A DNA stretch of 64,000 nucleotides from Clostridium sp. Marseille-P299. Its GTDB lineage: Bacteria; Bacillota; Clostridia; Lachnospirales; Lachnospiraceae. Below the pieces are notes generated by a model that did no database searches, was not told where the DNA came from, and was given only the letters and a program-made list of their open reading frames with translations. Location: the NCBI RefSeq assembly GCF_900078195.1, contig NZ_FJVE01000007.1:1488001-1552000 (forward strand). Direction: 5' to 3'. Every line of letters begins with the position of its first letter. The stretch's first letter is position 1. Shown in pieces: positions 23,959 to 33,538 of the stretch. Position numbers and translations under genes: made by a program.

Positions 23959-25461
23959 ATGAAATTAAGTAAGTTATTGGAGAGAATGAATTATACATGC
24001 GTACAGGGTGATGTTTCTACTGAGGTAGAAAGCCTTATATACGATTCAAGAAAAGTTACAAATAACAGTTTGTTTGTGTGTATTTCAGGTGCGAAATATG
24101 ATGGCCATGATTATGTCGAAGAAGTAGTGGAAAAAGGTGCAACAGCGATTGTTGTTGAAAAAGATGTTACAGTATCAAAAGATGTAACAGTAATTAAGGT
24201 TGAAAATACAAGAGAAGCACTTGCATTTTTATCAGCTGCTTATTTTGATTATCCTGCAGAAAAATTAAAAACAATCGGTATCACTGGTACAAAGGGAAAA
24301 ACGACAACAACTTATATGGTATATTCTATTCTACAAAAAGCAGGAATTAAAACTGGTTTAATTGGTACGATTGAAACGATTATTGGCGATAAAGTAATCC
24401 CAGCAGACAATACGACACCAGAGTCATACCTTGTTCAACAATATTTTAGTGAAATGGTAAAGTGCGGTTGTGAAAGCGTTGTAATGGAGGTATCATCACA
24501 AGGACTAATGCTTCATCGTGTTTCTGGGTTTACTTTTGATTTTGGCATTTTTACAAATATGGAACCAGATCATATTGGACCAAATGAACATAGTAGTTTT
24601 GAAGAATATATGGCTTGCAAAGGAATCTTGTTTAAGAATTGTAAGGTTGGTATTGCAAATATAGACGATGAACATATGGAAACGGTTTTAAAAGGTCATA
24701 CATGTACACTTGAAACTTTTGGGCTCTCTGAAAAAGCAGATTTAAGAGCAGAGAATGTAGATTTACACAGCAGTTTAGGTAACCTTGGTGTAAAATATGA
24801 TGTAAAAGGCTTGATGGACTTTAACATTCATGTAAACATTCCAGGGAAATTTAGTGTGTACAATTCTTTGACAGCAATTGCTATCTGTAGACATTTTAAT
24901 ATTCCAGTAGAAACAATAAAACAAGCAATGCTTGATGTAAAAGTTAAGGGAAGAGTTGAAATGGTGCCAATTTCTAAACGTTTTACTTTAATGATTGATT
25001 ATGCTCATAATGCAATGAGTTTAGAAAGCGTATTATCTACATTAAAAGAATATCAGCCAAAACGTTTGGTATGTATGTTTGGTTGTGGAGGGAATCGTTC
25101 AAAAGATCGAAGATTTGAAATGGGTGAAATTTCTTCCAATATTGCAGATCTCACAGTTGTAACTTCAGATAATCCAAGATATGAAGAGCCAGAAGCAATT
25201 ATTGAAGATATTATCGTAGGTGTAAAACGTGGAAACGGTAAGTACGTTTCAATTATAAATCGTAAGGATGCTATTAAATACTGTATTGAAAATGCACAAG
25301 ATGGAGATGTTATCATACTCGCGGGCAAGGGACATGAAGATTATCAAGAAATTTGCGGAGTAAAGTACCATATGGATGAACGTGATTTAATTAAGGAAAT
25401 CTTAGATGAAATGCCAGTAGAAAAGCGTGAAGTATTACAACTAGCATGGAATGTACAGTAA
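23959..25461 (+). CDS. murE: UDP-N-acetylmuramoyl-tripeptide synthetase MurE (meso-Dap type)
   Basis: This 500-residue Mur ligase adds the third stem-peptide residue to UDP-MurNAc-L-Ala-D-Glu. The ATP loop is GITGTKGKTTTTY, and TTPESYLVQQYF is part of the central domain. The C-terminal specificity motif is DNPRYEEP, and DNPR is known to mark meso-diaminopimelate rather than lysine enzymes. GAGAGG precedes ATG 23959. It is followed by murF after 76 nt. Its separation from the main dcw cluster at 42-54 kb is notable. Confidence 0.97.
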   Translation: MKLSKLLERMNYTCVQGDVSTEVESLIYDSRKVTNNSLFVCISGAKYDGHDYVEEVVEKGATAIVVEKDVTVSKDVTVIKVENTREALAFLSAAYFDYPAEKLKTIGITGTKGKTTTTYMVYSILQKAGIKTGLIGTIETIIGDKVIPADNTTPESYLVQQYFSEMVKCGCESVVMEVSSQGLMLHRVSGFTFDFGIFTNMEPDHIGPNEHSSFEEYMACKGILFKNCKVGIANIDDEHMETVLKGHTCTLETFGLSEKADLRAENVDLHSSLGNLGVKYDVKGLMDFNIHVNIPGKFSVYNSLTAIAICRHFNIPVETIKQAMLDVKVKGRVEMVPISKRFTLMIDYAHNAMSLESVLSTLKEYQPKRLVCMFGCGGNRSKDRRFEMGEISSNIADLTVVTSDNPRYEEPEAIIEDIIVGVKRGNGKYVSIINRKDAIKYCIENAQDGDVIILAGKGHEDYQEICGVKYHMDERDLIKEILDEMPVEKREVLQLAWNVQ

Positions 25462-25537
25462 GAATTTAAAGAATAATGTATGTAAAAATAAGAAGAAAGG
25501 AACATTTCAAAGGATAACTTGAAATGTTATAAAGATC

Positions 25538-27013
25538 ATGGAAACATTTAGCGCTTTAAAAATAGCAGAAATCGTTGGAGGAAGTATTCTTTATGGAGAC
25601 GGCAGTAAATTAATATCTGCTGTCTCAACAAACTCCAAAGAAGGAAATGAAACTACGTTGTTTGTTCCTATTATAGGAGAACGTGTAGACGCACATAATT
25701 TTATAAAGGATGCATATAACAGCGGGATGCGTGTTACATTTACAATGCGTGATAAGATTGAAGAAGATACGAATGATATGACATACATTAAAGTAGAACA
25801 CACCCTTGATGCTCTACAGCAATTAGCAACTTATTATAGAGAACAATTTACACTTCCTATCATTGGCATTACAGGAAGTGTTGGTAAGACAACGACGAAA
25901 GAAATGATAGCGGCTGCTTTATCTGTGAAATACAATGTTTTAAAAACCCTTGGAAATATGAACAGTCAAGTGGGATTGCCACAGATGATGCTAAAAATAG
26001 CAAAAGAACATGATATTGCCGTTATTGAAATGGGAATGAGTCTGCCAGGTGAAATGGAAAGACTAGCAAAAATAGTGAAGCCAAACCTTGCAGTAATCAC
26101 AAATATAGGGGTATCCCATATTGGACAATTAGGAAGTAAAGAAAATATAAGAGAAGCTAAATTAAATATAATAAATGAGTTTAGCAAAGATGCAACACTA
26201 TTTGTAAATGGTGAAGATGAATTATTATATGAAGTTTATGATGCGTATAAAAAAGATACAAAAAATATAGATTCTACACAAAAACAATCGAAAATAAAAA
26301 CATCCTTTGAAACAAAAAAGGCCCTTGAAAATGCGACTGTAGAAGCATTTGGTCTTCAAAATGAATTTGCATATTTCGCAAAAAATATTCGAAATTTAGG
26401 AGAACAGACATTTTTTAACTTCTGTTTTATGGATTCTCGTGGTAAAATGATAGAAGAAGAAATTAAATTAAATGTTCTTGGTACGCATAATGTGCTAAAT
26501 GCAGTAGTTGCGTTATCCGTTGCTTATACTTATGGAATTCATCCTAAGGAAGCAAAAAAAGGATTGGAAGAGTATCGTCCAATATCAATGCGTGGTGAAA
26601 TTGAAAAATTAAATGGAATTACCTTAGTGGATGATACGTATAATGCTAGTCCAGATTCCATGAAGAGTGCAGTGGATGTACTTTTAGCATTACCTGAGGC
26701 AAATCGTAGAATTGCAGTATTTGCTGATATTTTAGAATTAGGTGAAATGTCTCATTCTTGCCATTATGAAGTGGGTACATACCTAGCGAAAACATCCGTA
26801 GATGTAGTAGTTACTGTTGGTGGTGAGGCACGCTATATAACCGATGCAATCAAAGAAAACAATAATAGAATAACAACAATTAACTTTACGGATAATGAAA
26901 GTGCAGCGAATTATTTATTATCTGAGTTAAAAACGGGAGATTCTATTATTTTAAAAGGTTCTCGTGGGATGCATTTGGATGAAATCGTGCATAAAATAAA
27001 AGAAAAATTTTAA
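25538..27013 (+). CDS. murF: UDP-MurNAc-tripeptide:D-Ala-D-Ala ligase MurF
   Basis: This 491-residue Mur ligase adds D-Ala-D-Ala to complete the cytoplasmic pentapeptide precursor. The ATP loop is GITGSVGKTTTKEM. EMGMSLPGEMERLAKI is the usual central block, and DDTYNASPDSMKSAV with LKGSRGMHLDEIV are C-terminal MurF marks. A segment around residues 240-270 is Lys/Ser/Thr-rich and looks like a lineage-specific insertion. ATG at 25538 has only a weak ribosome binding site, consistent with coupling to murE. priA follows immediately. Confidence 0.96.
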   Translation: METFSALKIAEIVGGSILYGDGSKLISAVSTNSKEGNETTLFVPIIGERVDAHNFIKDAYNSGMRVTFTMRDKIEEDTNDMTYIKVEHTLDALQQLATYYREQFTLPIIGITGSVGKTTTKEMIAAALSVKYNVLKTLGNMNSQVGLPQMMLKIAKEHDIAVIEMGMSLPGEMERLAKIVKPNLAVITNIGVSHIGQLGSKENIREAKLNIINEFSKDATLFVNGEDELLYEVYDAYKKDTKNIDSTQKQSKIKTSFETKKALENATVEAFGLQNEFAYFAKNIRNLGEQTFFNFCFMDSRGKMIEEEIKLNVLGTHNVLNAVVALSVAYTYGIHPKEAKKGLEEYRPISMRGEIEKLNGITLVDDTYNASPDSMKSAVDVLLALPEANRRIAVFADILELGEMSHSCHYEVGTYLAKTSVDVVVTVGGEARYITDAIKENNNRITTINFTDNESAANYLLSELKTGDSIILKGSRGMHLDEIVHKIKEKF

Positions 27014-27052
27014 ATATAGATGATACAACAAGAAGAAAAGGTGGTGAGGTCA

Positions 27053-29329
27053 TTGCAATATGCGGATATTATTGTTGATATCTCGAGTGAACATCTGGAT
27101 AAGACTTACCAATATAGTATTCCAGAGGAATTAAAAAGTGTTGCAGTGATTGGCGCACCTGTAATTATTCCCTTTGGAAAAGGAAACCGAACAATAAAGG
27201 GTTACATCGTATCTTTATCAGAAACTCCTAAAATTTCAATAGAATATATTAAACCGATTGCAGCGGTTGAGGAAAAAGGAATTCGAATTGAAAGTCAATT
27301 AATAGCACTTGCTTATTATATTAAAGAACAATTTGGCGGTACAATGAATGATGCTCTAAGAACAGTAATACCAGTTAAAAAAAGTGTTAAGCATGTTGAG
27401 AAAAAAACGGTTACACTAGCAGTTTCTAGGGAAGAAGCAATTGAGTCATATAAGATAGCAAGTAGTAAAAGTCACAAAGCAAAAGCTAGATTACTACAAG
27501 AATTAATTGATAAAATGGAATTAGACCATGAAATCGTTGTGAATAAGCTAAATATATCTAGATCTACCATAGAAAGCTTACAAAAGTCTGGTATTATTAA
27601 GGTAGAAACAAAAACTTTGTATCGAAATCCTGTGATTCGAGAAAATAATCATAAAAAAAATATTATTTTAAATGAAGAACAAAAGCATATAGTTTCTGAA
27701 ATATTAAAGGATTATAAGGAAGGAATCAGAAAGACTTATCTAATTCATGGTAAGACTGGAAGTGGGAAAACAGAGGTCTACTTAGATATAATTGAAGGTG
27801 TTATAGCGGCTGGAAAACAAGTAATTATGTTAATTCCTGAAATTGCACTGACCTACCAAACAGTAATGCGTTTTTATGGAAGGTTTGGAGACCGCATCTC
27901 TATTATGAATTCAAGATTATCCCAAGGTGAAAAGTATGACCAAAGTCTTCGTGCTAAAAATGGAGAAGTAGACATTATTATAGGACCACGTTCTGCATTG
28001 TTTACACCATTTAAAAATCTAGGATTGATTATTATCGATGAAGAACATGAAGCGAGTTATAAAAGTGAAATGCCACCAAAATATCATGCAAGAGAAGTGG
28101 CAATCAAAAGAGCGGAATTATCCAATGCTTCTGTGATCCTTGGATCAGCAACACCTTCACTAGAATCCTATTCCAAGGCAATAAATGAAGAGTTTGGACT
28201 TTTTAAGTTGCATTCTCGTGCAAAAGAAGCAAAATTACCTACAGTTCATATTATAGATTTACGTGAAGAGTTAAAAAATAAAAACAAATCTATGTTTAGT
28301 AATTTGTTAAGAGAGTTAATCAAAGATCGCTTAGAAAAAAGACAACAAATAATGCTTTTTATTAATCGAAGAGGCTATGCAGGATTTGTTTCGTGTAGAA
28401 GTTGTGGACATGTGTTAAAATGCCCACATTGTGATATATCCTTGACATCTCATAACAACGGGAGTTTGAGATGTCATTATTGTGGTTATGAAGAAACAAT
28501 GCCAAAACTTTGCCCAGTATGTGGTTCACGTTATATTGCAGCATTTGGAACGGGAACACAAAAGGTGGAGGAGATGGTGAAGCGAGAATTCCCGACTGCT
28601 AGGGTGCTACGTATGGATGCAGATACAACCAAACAAAAAAATAGCCACGAAGAAATTTTGGCTACCTTTGCAAGTGGAGATGCCGACATACTAATTGGTA
28701 CTCAAATGATAGTAAAAGGTCATGATTTTAGCGGTGTTACTCTTGTTGGAATACTTGCAGCAGATATGTCACTTTATGCAGGAGATTACAGAGCAGCTGA
28801 GAGAACCTTTCAATTGCTAGCGCAAGCAGCTGGTAGAGCTGGACGTGGTGAACTTTTAGGTGAAGTAGTGATTCAGACCTATCAACCAGAGCACTATAGT
28901 ATTGTATCAGCAGCAAAAGAGGATTATACTAGTTTTTATGAGAATGAAATGAATTATCGTAAACTATTAAAATATCCTCCAGCAGCTCATATACTAGTGG
29001 GATTGTTGTTATCCAAAGACGAGGCAAAGGTTAAAAAGGCGTCTGAGCTATTTGCAGGTGCTGCAAGAGTATATTTAGAATCAAGTTTGGCTGCAATGAA
29101 CCAATCAAAAGAAGAGAATGAACTGATTGTTAATTCTATTATTGTTGGGCCTACCGATGCAAGCCTAGCAAAGGCAAACGATATTTATCGTAGAGTTATA
29201 TATTTTAAATATGAGAATTATGAGAGCCTAGTTCTCTTAAAAGATTTCCTTGAAGGATATATAGAAAATTCGGAATATTTTGAAGCTGTAAGCGTTCAGT
29301 TTGATTTTAATCCAATGAGTAGTTATTAA
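27053..29329 (+). CDS. priA: Primosomal replication-restart helicase PriA
   Basis: This protein of about 758 residues reloads the replicative helicase at stalled forks. It begins with the 3' DNA-binding domain (QYADIIVDISSEHLDKTYQY). The helicase has Walker A LIHGKTGSGKTEVYLD and Walker B IIIDEEHEASYK. The zinc region holds eight cysteines (CRSCGHVLKCPHC, CHYCGY, CPVCGS), followed by GTGTQKVEEMV and the helicase C-terminal QLLAQAAGRAGRG. I favour TTG 27053, which has AAGGTGG eight nt upstream and gives the family N-terminus. ATG 27020 would add 11 residues but lacks a ribosome binding site. It lies just after murF and before def-fmt. Confidence 0.96.
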   Translation: MQYADIIVDISSEHLDKTYQYSIPEELKSVAVIGAPVIIPFGKGNRTIKGYIVSLSETPKISIEYIKPIAAVEEKGIRIESQLIALAYYIKEQFGGTMNDALRTVIPVKKSVKHVEKKTVTLAVSREEAIESYKIASSKSHKAKARLLQELIDKMELDHEIVVNKLNISRSTIESLQKSGIIKVETKTLYRNPVIRENNHKKNIILNEEQKHIVSEILKDYKEGIRKTYLIHGKTGSGKTEVYLDIIEGVIAAGKQVIMLIPEIALTYQTVMRFYGRFGDRISIMNSRLSQGEKYDQSLRAKNGEVDIIIGPRSALFTPFKNLGLIIIDEEHEASYKSEMPPKYHAREVAIKRAELSNASVILGSATPSLESYSKAINEEFGLFKLHSRAKEAKLPTVHIIDLREELKNKNKSMFSNLLRELIKDRLEKRQQIMLFINRRGYAGFVSCRSCGHVLKCPHCDISLTSHNNGSLRCHYCGYEETMPKLCPVCGSRYIAAFGTGTQKVEEMVKREFPTARVLRMDADTTKQKNSHEEILATFASGDADILIGTQMIVKGHDFSGVTLVGILAADMSLYAGDYRAAERTFQLLAQAAGRAGRGELLGEVVIQTYQPEHYSIVSAAKEDYTSFYENEMNYRKLLKYPPAAHILVGLLLSKDEAKVKKASELFAGAARVYLESSLAAMNQSKEENELIVNSIIVGPTDASLAKANDIYRRVIYFKYENYESLVLLKDFLEGYIENSEYFEAVSVQFDFNPMSSY

Positions 29330-29389
29330 AACAGTTTATATAAAACAATTTAAAATAAAATTATATTGTTATAAGAAAGGATGATAAAA

Positions 29390-29884
29390 ATGGCAATTAG
29401 AAATATACGAGTAATGGGAGATTCCATTTTAAACAAACAAGCAAAAGAAGTTAAGGAAATGACACCAAAAATTTCAGCATTAATTGATGATATGTTAGAG
29501 ACAATGTATGATGCAAACGGTGTTGGTTTAGCAGCTCCTCAGGTAGGAATTTTAAAACGTATTATCGTAATTGATGTTTCCTATGAGGGGAACGAGCCTA
29601 TCGTATTAATTAACCCTGAAATTATTGAAACATCAGGTACACAAACAGGAGATGAAGGTTGTTTAAGCGTTCCTGGAAAAGCAGGAAAGGTAACTAGACC
29701 AAACCATGTAAAAGCGAAGGGATTCGACCGCAATATGCAAGAAATCGTGGTAGAGGGAGAAGAACTTTTAGCACGTGCATTATGCCATGAAATTGATCAC
29801 TTAAATGGTGTATTGTATGTTGAAAAAGTAGAAGGCGAGCTTCATGATTCTACTGTATATGAGGAAGAAGAGGAAGAAGCATAA
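29390..29884 (+). CDS. def: Peptide deformylase
   Basis: This 164-residue metalloenzyme removes the formyl group from nascent proteins. The three family motifs are present: [18 protein letters not shown] and [13 protein letters not shown], with metal ligands Cys and the two His of HEIDH. ATG 29390 is preceded by AAAGG at the right distance, while ATG 29381 abuts that site. The C-terminal tail is very acidic (YEEEEEEA). def, fmt and priA form a common bacterial cluster. Confidence 0.97.
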   Translation: MAIRNIRVMGDSILNKQAKEVKEMTPKISALIDDMLETMYDANGVGLAAPQVGILKRIIVIDVSYEGNEPIVLINPEIIETSGTQTGDEGCLSVPGKAGKVTRPNHVKAKGFDRNMQEIVVEGEELLARALCHEIDHLNGVLYVEKVEGELHDSTVYEEEEEEA

Positions 29885-29908
29885 AAAATATTTAAATGAA
29901 ATTTGCGT

Positions 29909-30036
29909 AGTTTAAGCGAATGTATAAATAGTTTAAGTAAAAGTATGAATAATTCAAATGATTATGAATGGCTTAAGTAAAAGCATGAATAAGTTCACTG
30001 GTCATGGATAGTTCAAATGAAAGTTCAAATGAAAGT
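29909..30036 (+). repeat. Degenerate ~20-bp tandem repeat between def and fmt
   Basis: About six adjacent units of 19-21 bp share AGTTTAAGTAAAAGTATGAAT. The copies at 29930-29950 and 29970-29990 are the closest to each other; the others are decayed, and the array ends in a doubled AGTTCAAATGAA. It fills nearly the whole def-fmt spacer. Confidence 0.6.
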
Positions 30037-30062
30037 TATATTATATAAGATTGGAGTTAATC

Positions 30063-31013
30063 ATGAGAACAATATTTATGGGCACACCGGAAATTGCGGC
30101 TGTGATTTTAAATACATTAATTGAACATAAGCAAGATATTATTGCAGTTGTTACTCAACCAGATAAGCCAAAGGGAAGAGGAAAAGAGATGGCGTTTCCT
30201 CCAGTAAAAGAATTGGCTATTAAAAATAATATCCCTGTTTATCAACCAAATAGAGTAAAAGATGAAGAATTTATAAAAATAATAGAAGAATTAAATCCAG
30301 ATATTATTATTGTTGCAGCCTTTGGACAAATTTTATCCCAACGATTACTAGATATTCCTAAGTATGGCTGTATTAATGTTCATGCATCTTTACTTCCAAA
30401 ATATCGTGGTGCAGCTCCTTATCAATGGGCGATCATTAATGGAGAAGAAGTAACAGGTGTAACAATTATGCAAATGGATGCAGGCTGTGACACTGGCGAT
30501 ATGATATTAAAAGAAGAAGTAACCATAGATAAAGAGGAAACTGCTGGAAGTTTACATGATAAATTAGCAATTGCTGGTGGAACTGCTTTAATGAAAGTAA
30601 TTGATCAGATAAAAGAAGGTACGATGAAGAGAGAAAAACAAGATGATTCTTTATTTACCTATGCTAAAATGTTAGATAAATCCATGGGAAATTTGGATTT
30701 TAATAAATCAGCGATTGAATTAGAACGATTGATCCGTGGTTTAAATCCTTGGCCAAGTGCATATACTCACTTTGAAGGTAAAACTTTAAAAATTTGGCGA
30801 GCAGCCGTTTGTAATGATCCAGAAAGAGAGGATGAATCTAAGCAATATCAAAATGGTCAAATCACTAGCGTTGGAAAGAACAGTTTTTTCATAAAAACAT
30901 CTAGTGGCCTATTAGAAATACTTGAATTGCAATTAGAAGGTAAAAAACGTGTAACCACAGCAGAATTTCTTCGTGGATATCCGATTGAAGTAGGATATAC
31001 GTTTCAAAAATAA
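30063..31013 (+). CDS. fmt: Methionyl-tRNA formyltransferase
   Basis: This 316-residue enzyme formylates initiator Met-tRNA using 10-formyl-THF. MRTIFMGTPEIAA opens the Rossmann domain. The folate and catalytic region shows INVHASLLPKYRGAAPYQWA, then GVTIMQMDAGCDTGDM. The C-terminal OB-like domain contains RGLNPWPSAYT. ATG 30063 follows TTGGAGT; the frame extends four codons upstream to a TTG that lacks a site. It partners with def in the formyl-Met cycle. Confidence 0.97.
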   Translation: MRTIFMGTPEIAAVILNTLIEHKQDIIAVVTQPDKPKGRGKEMAFPPVKELAIKNNIPVYQPNRVKDEEFIKIIEELNPDIIIVAAFGQILSQRLLDIPKYGCINVHASLLPKYRGAAPYQWAIINGEEVTGVTIMQMDAGCDTGDMILKEEVTIDKEETAGSLHDKLAIAGGTALMKVIDQIKEGTMKREKQDDSLFTYAKMLDKSMGNLDFNKSAIELERLIRGLNPWPSAYTHFEGKTLKIWRAAVCNDPEREDESKQYQNGQITSVGKNSFFIKTSSGLLEILELQLEGKKRVTTAEFLRGYPIEVGYTFQK

Positions 31014-31223
31014 CAAGTTTTTCCCTTTATGTTTCATAAAAATTTAATAGTTTCTTCAAAGGTTTGACTTAAATTTGTGGTATTATAGTAAAGACGGAAA
31101 GAAGTATCGAAACGTTTACTTAAATATAACCTTAAGATGCTGATTGAAGTTAAAAGATCATGAAGGGAAAATTTAATAATCCCTCTTTATTATTCGCGTA
31201 TTTTACGCAGAAGGGAGCAGATT
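31014..31223 (+). other. Leader region of the YugP-type gene with two small hairpins
   Basis: AGGGA and TCCCT near 31164-31185 bracket an AT loop followed by CTTTATTATT, resembling a weak attenuator. GCGTA-TTT-TACGC at 31196-31208 is a perfect small hairpin directly upstream of the AAGGGAG ribosome binding site. TTGACT near 31064 and a TATAGT 14 bp later hint at a promoter with non-ideal spacing. Confidence 0.35.
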
Positions 31224-31937
31224 ATGTTATTATATTATGGATATCCGTTTATGTTTGATCCTACGTATATGCTAGTAATTCTTGGTGCTGTCATTTGTTT
31301 GATCGCATCGGCTAAAATGAGATCAACATATGCAAAGTATCAAAGGGTAAGAAGTTTATCGGGATTAACAGGTGCACAAGCAGCGGAGCGAGTTCTCCGT
31401 AATGCTGGTATTTATGACGTAAGCATACAAAGAGTATCTGGTAATTTAACGGATCATTACGATCCAAGAACGAAAACTTTAAGATTATCAGACTCGGTTT
31501 ATAATGACAGTTCCGTAGCTGCAATTGGTGTAGCTGCACATGAATGTGGTCATGCCATACAGCATAATCTTGGTTATGCGCCATTAAAACTTAGAGGTGC
31601 ATTAGTGCCAGTAGCTAATATTGGAGCTAACTTAGCATGGCCTATGATTATTATAGGCGTCATTATTGGTTGGGTGCAACCACTTATTACTTTGGGAATT
31701 GTACTGTTTTCGCTTGCAGTACTATTTCAATTAGTTACACTCCCGGTAGAATTTGATGCATCAAGACGAGCAGTTAGAGTATTGGGAGATACAGGAATTT
31801 TATATGGTGATGAAATTTCTCATACTAAAAAAGTCTTAACGGCAGCTGCACTTACTTATGTCGCTGGTGCTGCAAGCTCGATCTTACAACTTCTTCGTCT
31901 TATTTTACTATTCGGGAACAGAAATCGAGATAACTAA
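31224..31937 (+). CDS. YugP-type membrane zinc metallopeptidase
   Basis: This 237-residue protein belongs to the Zn_peptidase_2 (YugP) family. The zinc motif HECGH lies in AAHECGHAIQHNLGYAPL, with the third ligand region in LPVEFDASRRAVRVL. Hydrophobic segments occur at about residues 10-25, 130-175 and 205-230, so it is membrane-embedded. GAAGGGAG precedes ATG 31224. Bacterial relatives are poorly characterised proteases. Placement between fmt and rsmB is recurrent in clostridia, but the substrate is not known. Confidence 0.9.
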   Translation: MLLYYGYPFMFDPTYMLVILGAVICLIASAKMRSTYAKYQRVRSLSGLTGAQAAERVLRNAGIYDVSIQRVSGNLTDHYDPRTKTLRLSDSVYNDSSVAAIGVAAHECGHAIQHNLGYAPLKLRGALVPVANIGANLAWPMIIIGVIIGWVQPLITLGIVLFSLAVLFQLVTLPVEFDASRRAVRVLGDTGILYGDEISHTKKVLTAAALTYVAGAASSILQLLRLILLFGNRNRDN

Positions 31938-31941
31938 TCTT

Positions 31942-32050
31942 AAACTTCTAGAAGAAATGTATTATAAAAGGAATCACATCAATGATTTTAAGACACATAT
32001 GTCATAAGAAATTGATTATGATTTTATTTAATTAATTCTTCTAGAAGTTT
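31942..32050. repeat. 15-bp perfect inverted repeat enclosing about 80 bp
   Basis: AAACTTCTAGAAGAA at 31942-31956 is the exact reverse complement of TTCTTCTAGAAGTTT at 32036-32050. Each arm itself contains the palindrome CTTCTAGAAG. The 79-bp interior has no ORF and contains ACATATGT. It could be a small non-autonomous element (MITE-like) or a long mRNA hairpin before rsmB. Confidence 0.65.
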
Positions 32051-32123
32051 TAATACTTTATTAGAGTGGGAAATGAAAGTTTCTACAAAAATAAGTGCAT
32101 TAAAGCACGGACAGGAGCAATAT

Positions 32124-33491
32124 ATGAATGCAAGAGAAATTGTGCTTGATATGCTGATTGAAGTAATTGAAAAGGACAAACATAGTCATTTAGTTCTTTC
32201 TCGTACTTTAGGAGAATTAAATGATTTAGATAAGAAAGAACGTAGTTTTATTACTAGGTTATTAAATGGCACCATAGAACGATTAATAACACTAGATTAT
32301 GATATAGAACGTTTTTCTAAAATTAAGATAAATAAAATGAAACCTCTGATTCGAAATCTGCTTCGTATGGGCATGTATCAAATTAAGTACATGGATCAGG
32401 TTCCAGATTCTGCAGCATGTAATGAAGCAGTAAAGATAGCGAAAAAGAGAGGGTTTCAAAGTCTAAGTGGATTTGTTAATGGTATTTTAAGAAATGCCAT
32501 CCGAAACAAAGAATCTTTATATGAGTATCCAAAAGAGATACCAACCTCAGAACGTCTTAGTCTTGTATATTCAACACCACTTTGGATCATAGAAACACTA
32601 ACCGAACAATTTAATTACGATACAATGGAAGCAATCTTGGCTTCATCTTTTGAAGAAAAGACAACAAGCATAAGAGTTAATGAAAGTAAGATATCAAAAA
32701 AAGAATTAATTCAAACTCTTATAGAGGAAGGCGTAAGTGTAGAAGAAGGGGATTATTATCCACTTGCTCTTAAAATTAAGAATTATGATTCTTTAGAACG
32801 TTTACAGTCCTTTCAAAAAGGGTATTATCAAGTACAAGATGAAAGCTCTATGATTGTTGGTATGGTAGCGGGAGTAAAGCCAGGAGATAAAATTATTGAT
32901 GTTTGTGCTGCACCTGGCGGTAAATCATTGCACGTTGCGGAGTTACTAACAGTAGTAGAAAAGGGAACTGACGCTAAAGGTAGTGTTGAAGCCAGAGATC
33001 TTACGGATAAAAAGGTAGCTCTAATTAAAGAAAATATCCAGCGTAATCATGCAAGTAATCTAACAGCAAAAGTAATGGATGCAAGTTTACTTGATGAGGA
33101 TAGCATCGAATCTGCTGATATTGTCATTGCGGATTTACCTTGTTCAGGACTTGGTGTTTTTGGTAAGAAACCTGATATTAAATATAAGATGAAACCAGAT
33201 CAACAAAAAGATCTAGTGAAATTACAACGACAGATTCTTAATGTAGTTACGAAGTATGCAAAAAAAGGTGGTACGCTACTTTACAGTACATGTACAATAA
33301 ATCGGGAAGAAAATGAAGAAAATTTAAAATATATTTTAGATAATTTTCCATTTGAGGTAGAAAGCTTAGATGAATACTTACCTAAGAATCTTATAGGCGA
33401 AACTACAAAGAATGGATATATTCAATTAATACCAGGTGTTCACAGTACCGACGGTTTTTTTATATCTAGATTAAGAAGAAAGAGCGAATAA
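32124..33491 (+). CDS. rsmB: 16S rRNA m5C967 methyltransferase RsmB
   Basis: This protein of about 455 residues has an N-terminal NusB-like RNA-binding domain (about 1-140) and a C-terminal SAM-dependent m5C methyltransferase domain. The SAM motif is DVCAAPGGKSLHVAEL. The catalytic Cys motifs are DLPCSGLGVFGKKPDIK and the second Cys in LLYSTCTINREENE. ATG 32124 starts the typical MNAREIVLDML and has AGGAG upstream; ATG 32073 would add 17 residues. It begins a conserved rsmB-rlmN-phosphatase-kinase-rsgA cluster. Confidence 0.96.
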   Translation: MNAREIVLDMLIEVIEKDKHSHLVLSRTLGELNDLDKKERSFITRLLNGTIERLITLDYDIERFSKIKINKMKPLIRNLLRMGMYQIKYMDQVPDSAACNEAVKIAKKRGFQSLSGFVNGILRNAIRNKESLYEYPKEIPTSERLSLVYSTPLWIIETLTEQFNYDTMEAILASSFEEKTTSIRVNESKISKKELIQTLIEEGVSVEEGDYYPLALKIKNYDSLERLQSFQKGYYQVQDESSMIVGMVAGVKPGDKIIDVCAAPGGKSLHVAELLTVVEKGTDAKGSVEARDLTDKKVALIKENIQRNHASNLTAKVMDASLLDEDSIESADIVIADLPCSGLGVFGKKPDIKYKMKPDQQKDLVKLQRQILNVVTKYAKKGGTLLYSTCTINREENEENLKYILDNFPFEVESLDEYLPKNLIGETTKNGYIQLIPGVHSTDGFFISRLRRKSE

Positions 33492-33538
33492 ATTATTTGT
33501 TTTATAGGTTGGAAATTGAAGAAGCAAATGGAGAAAAT

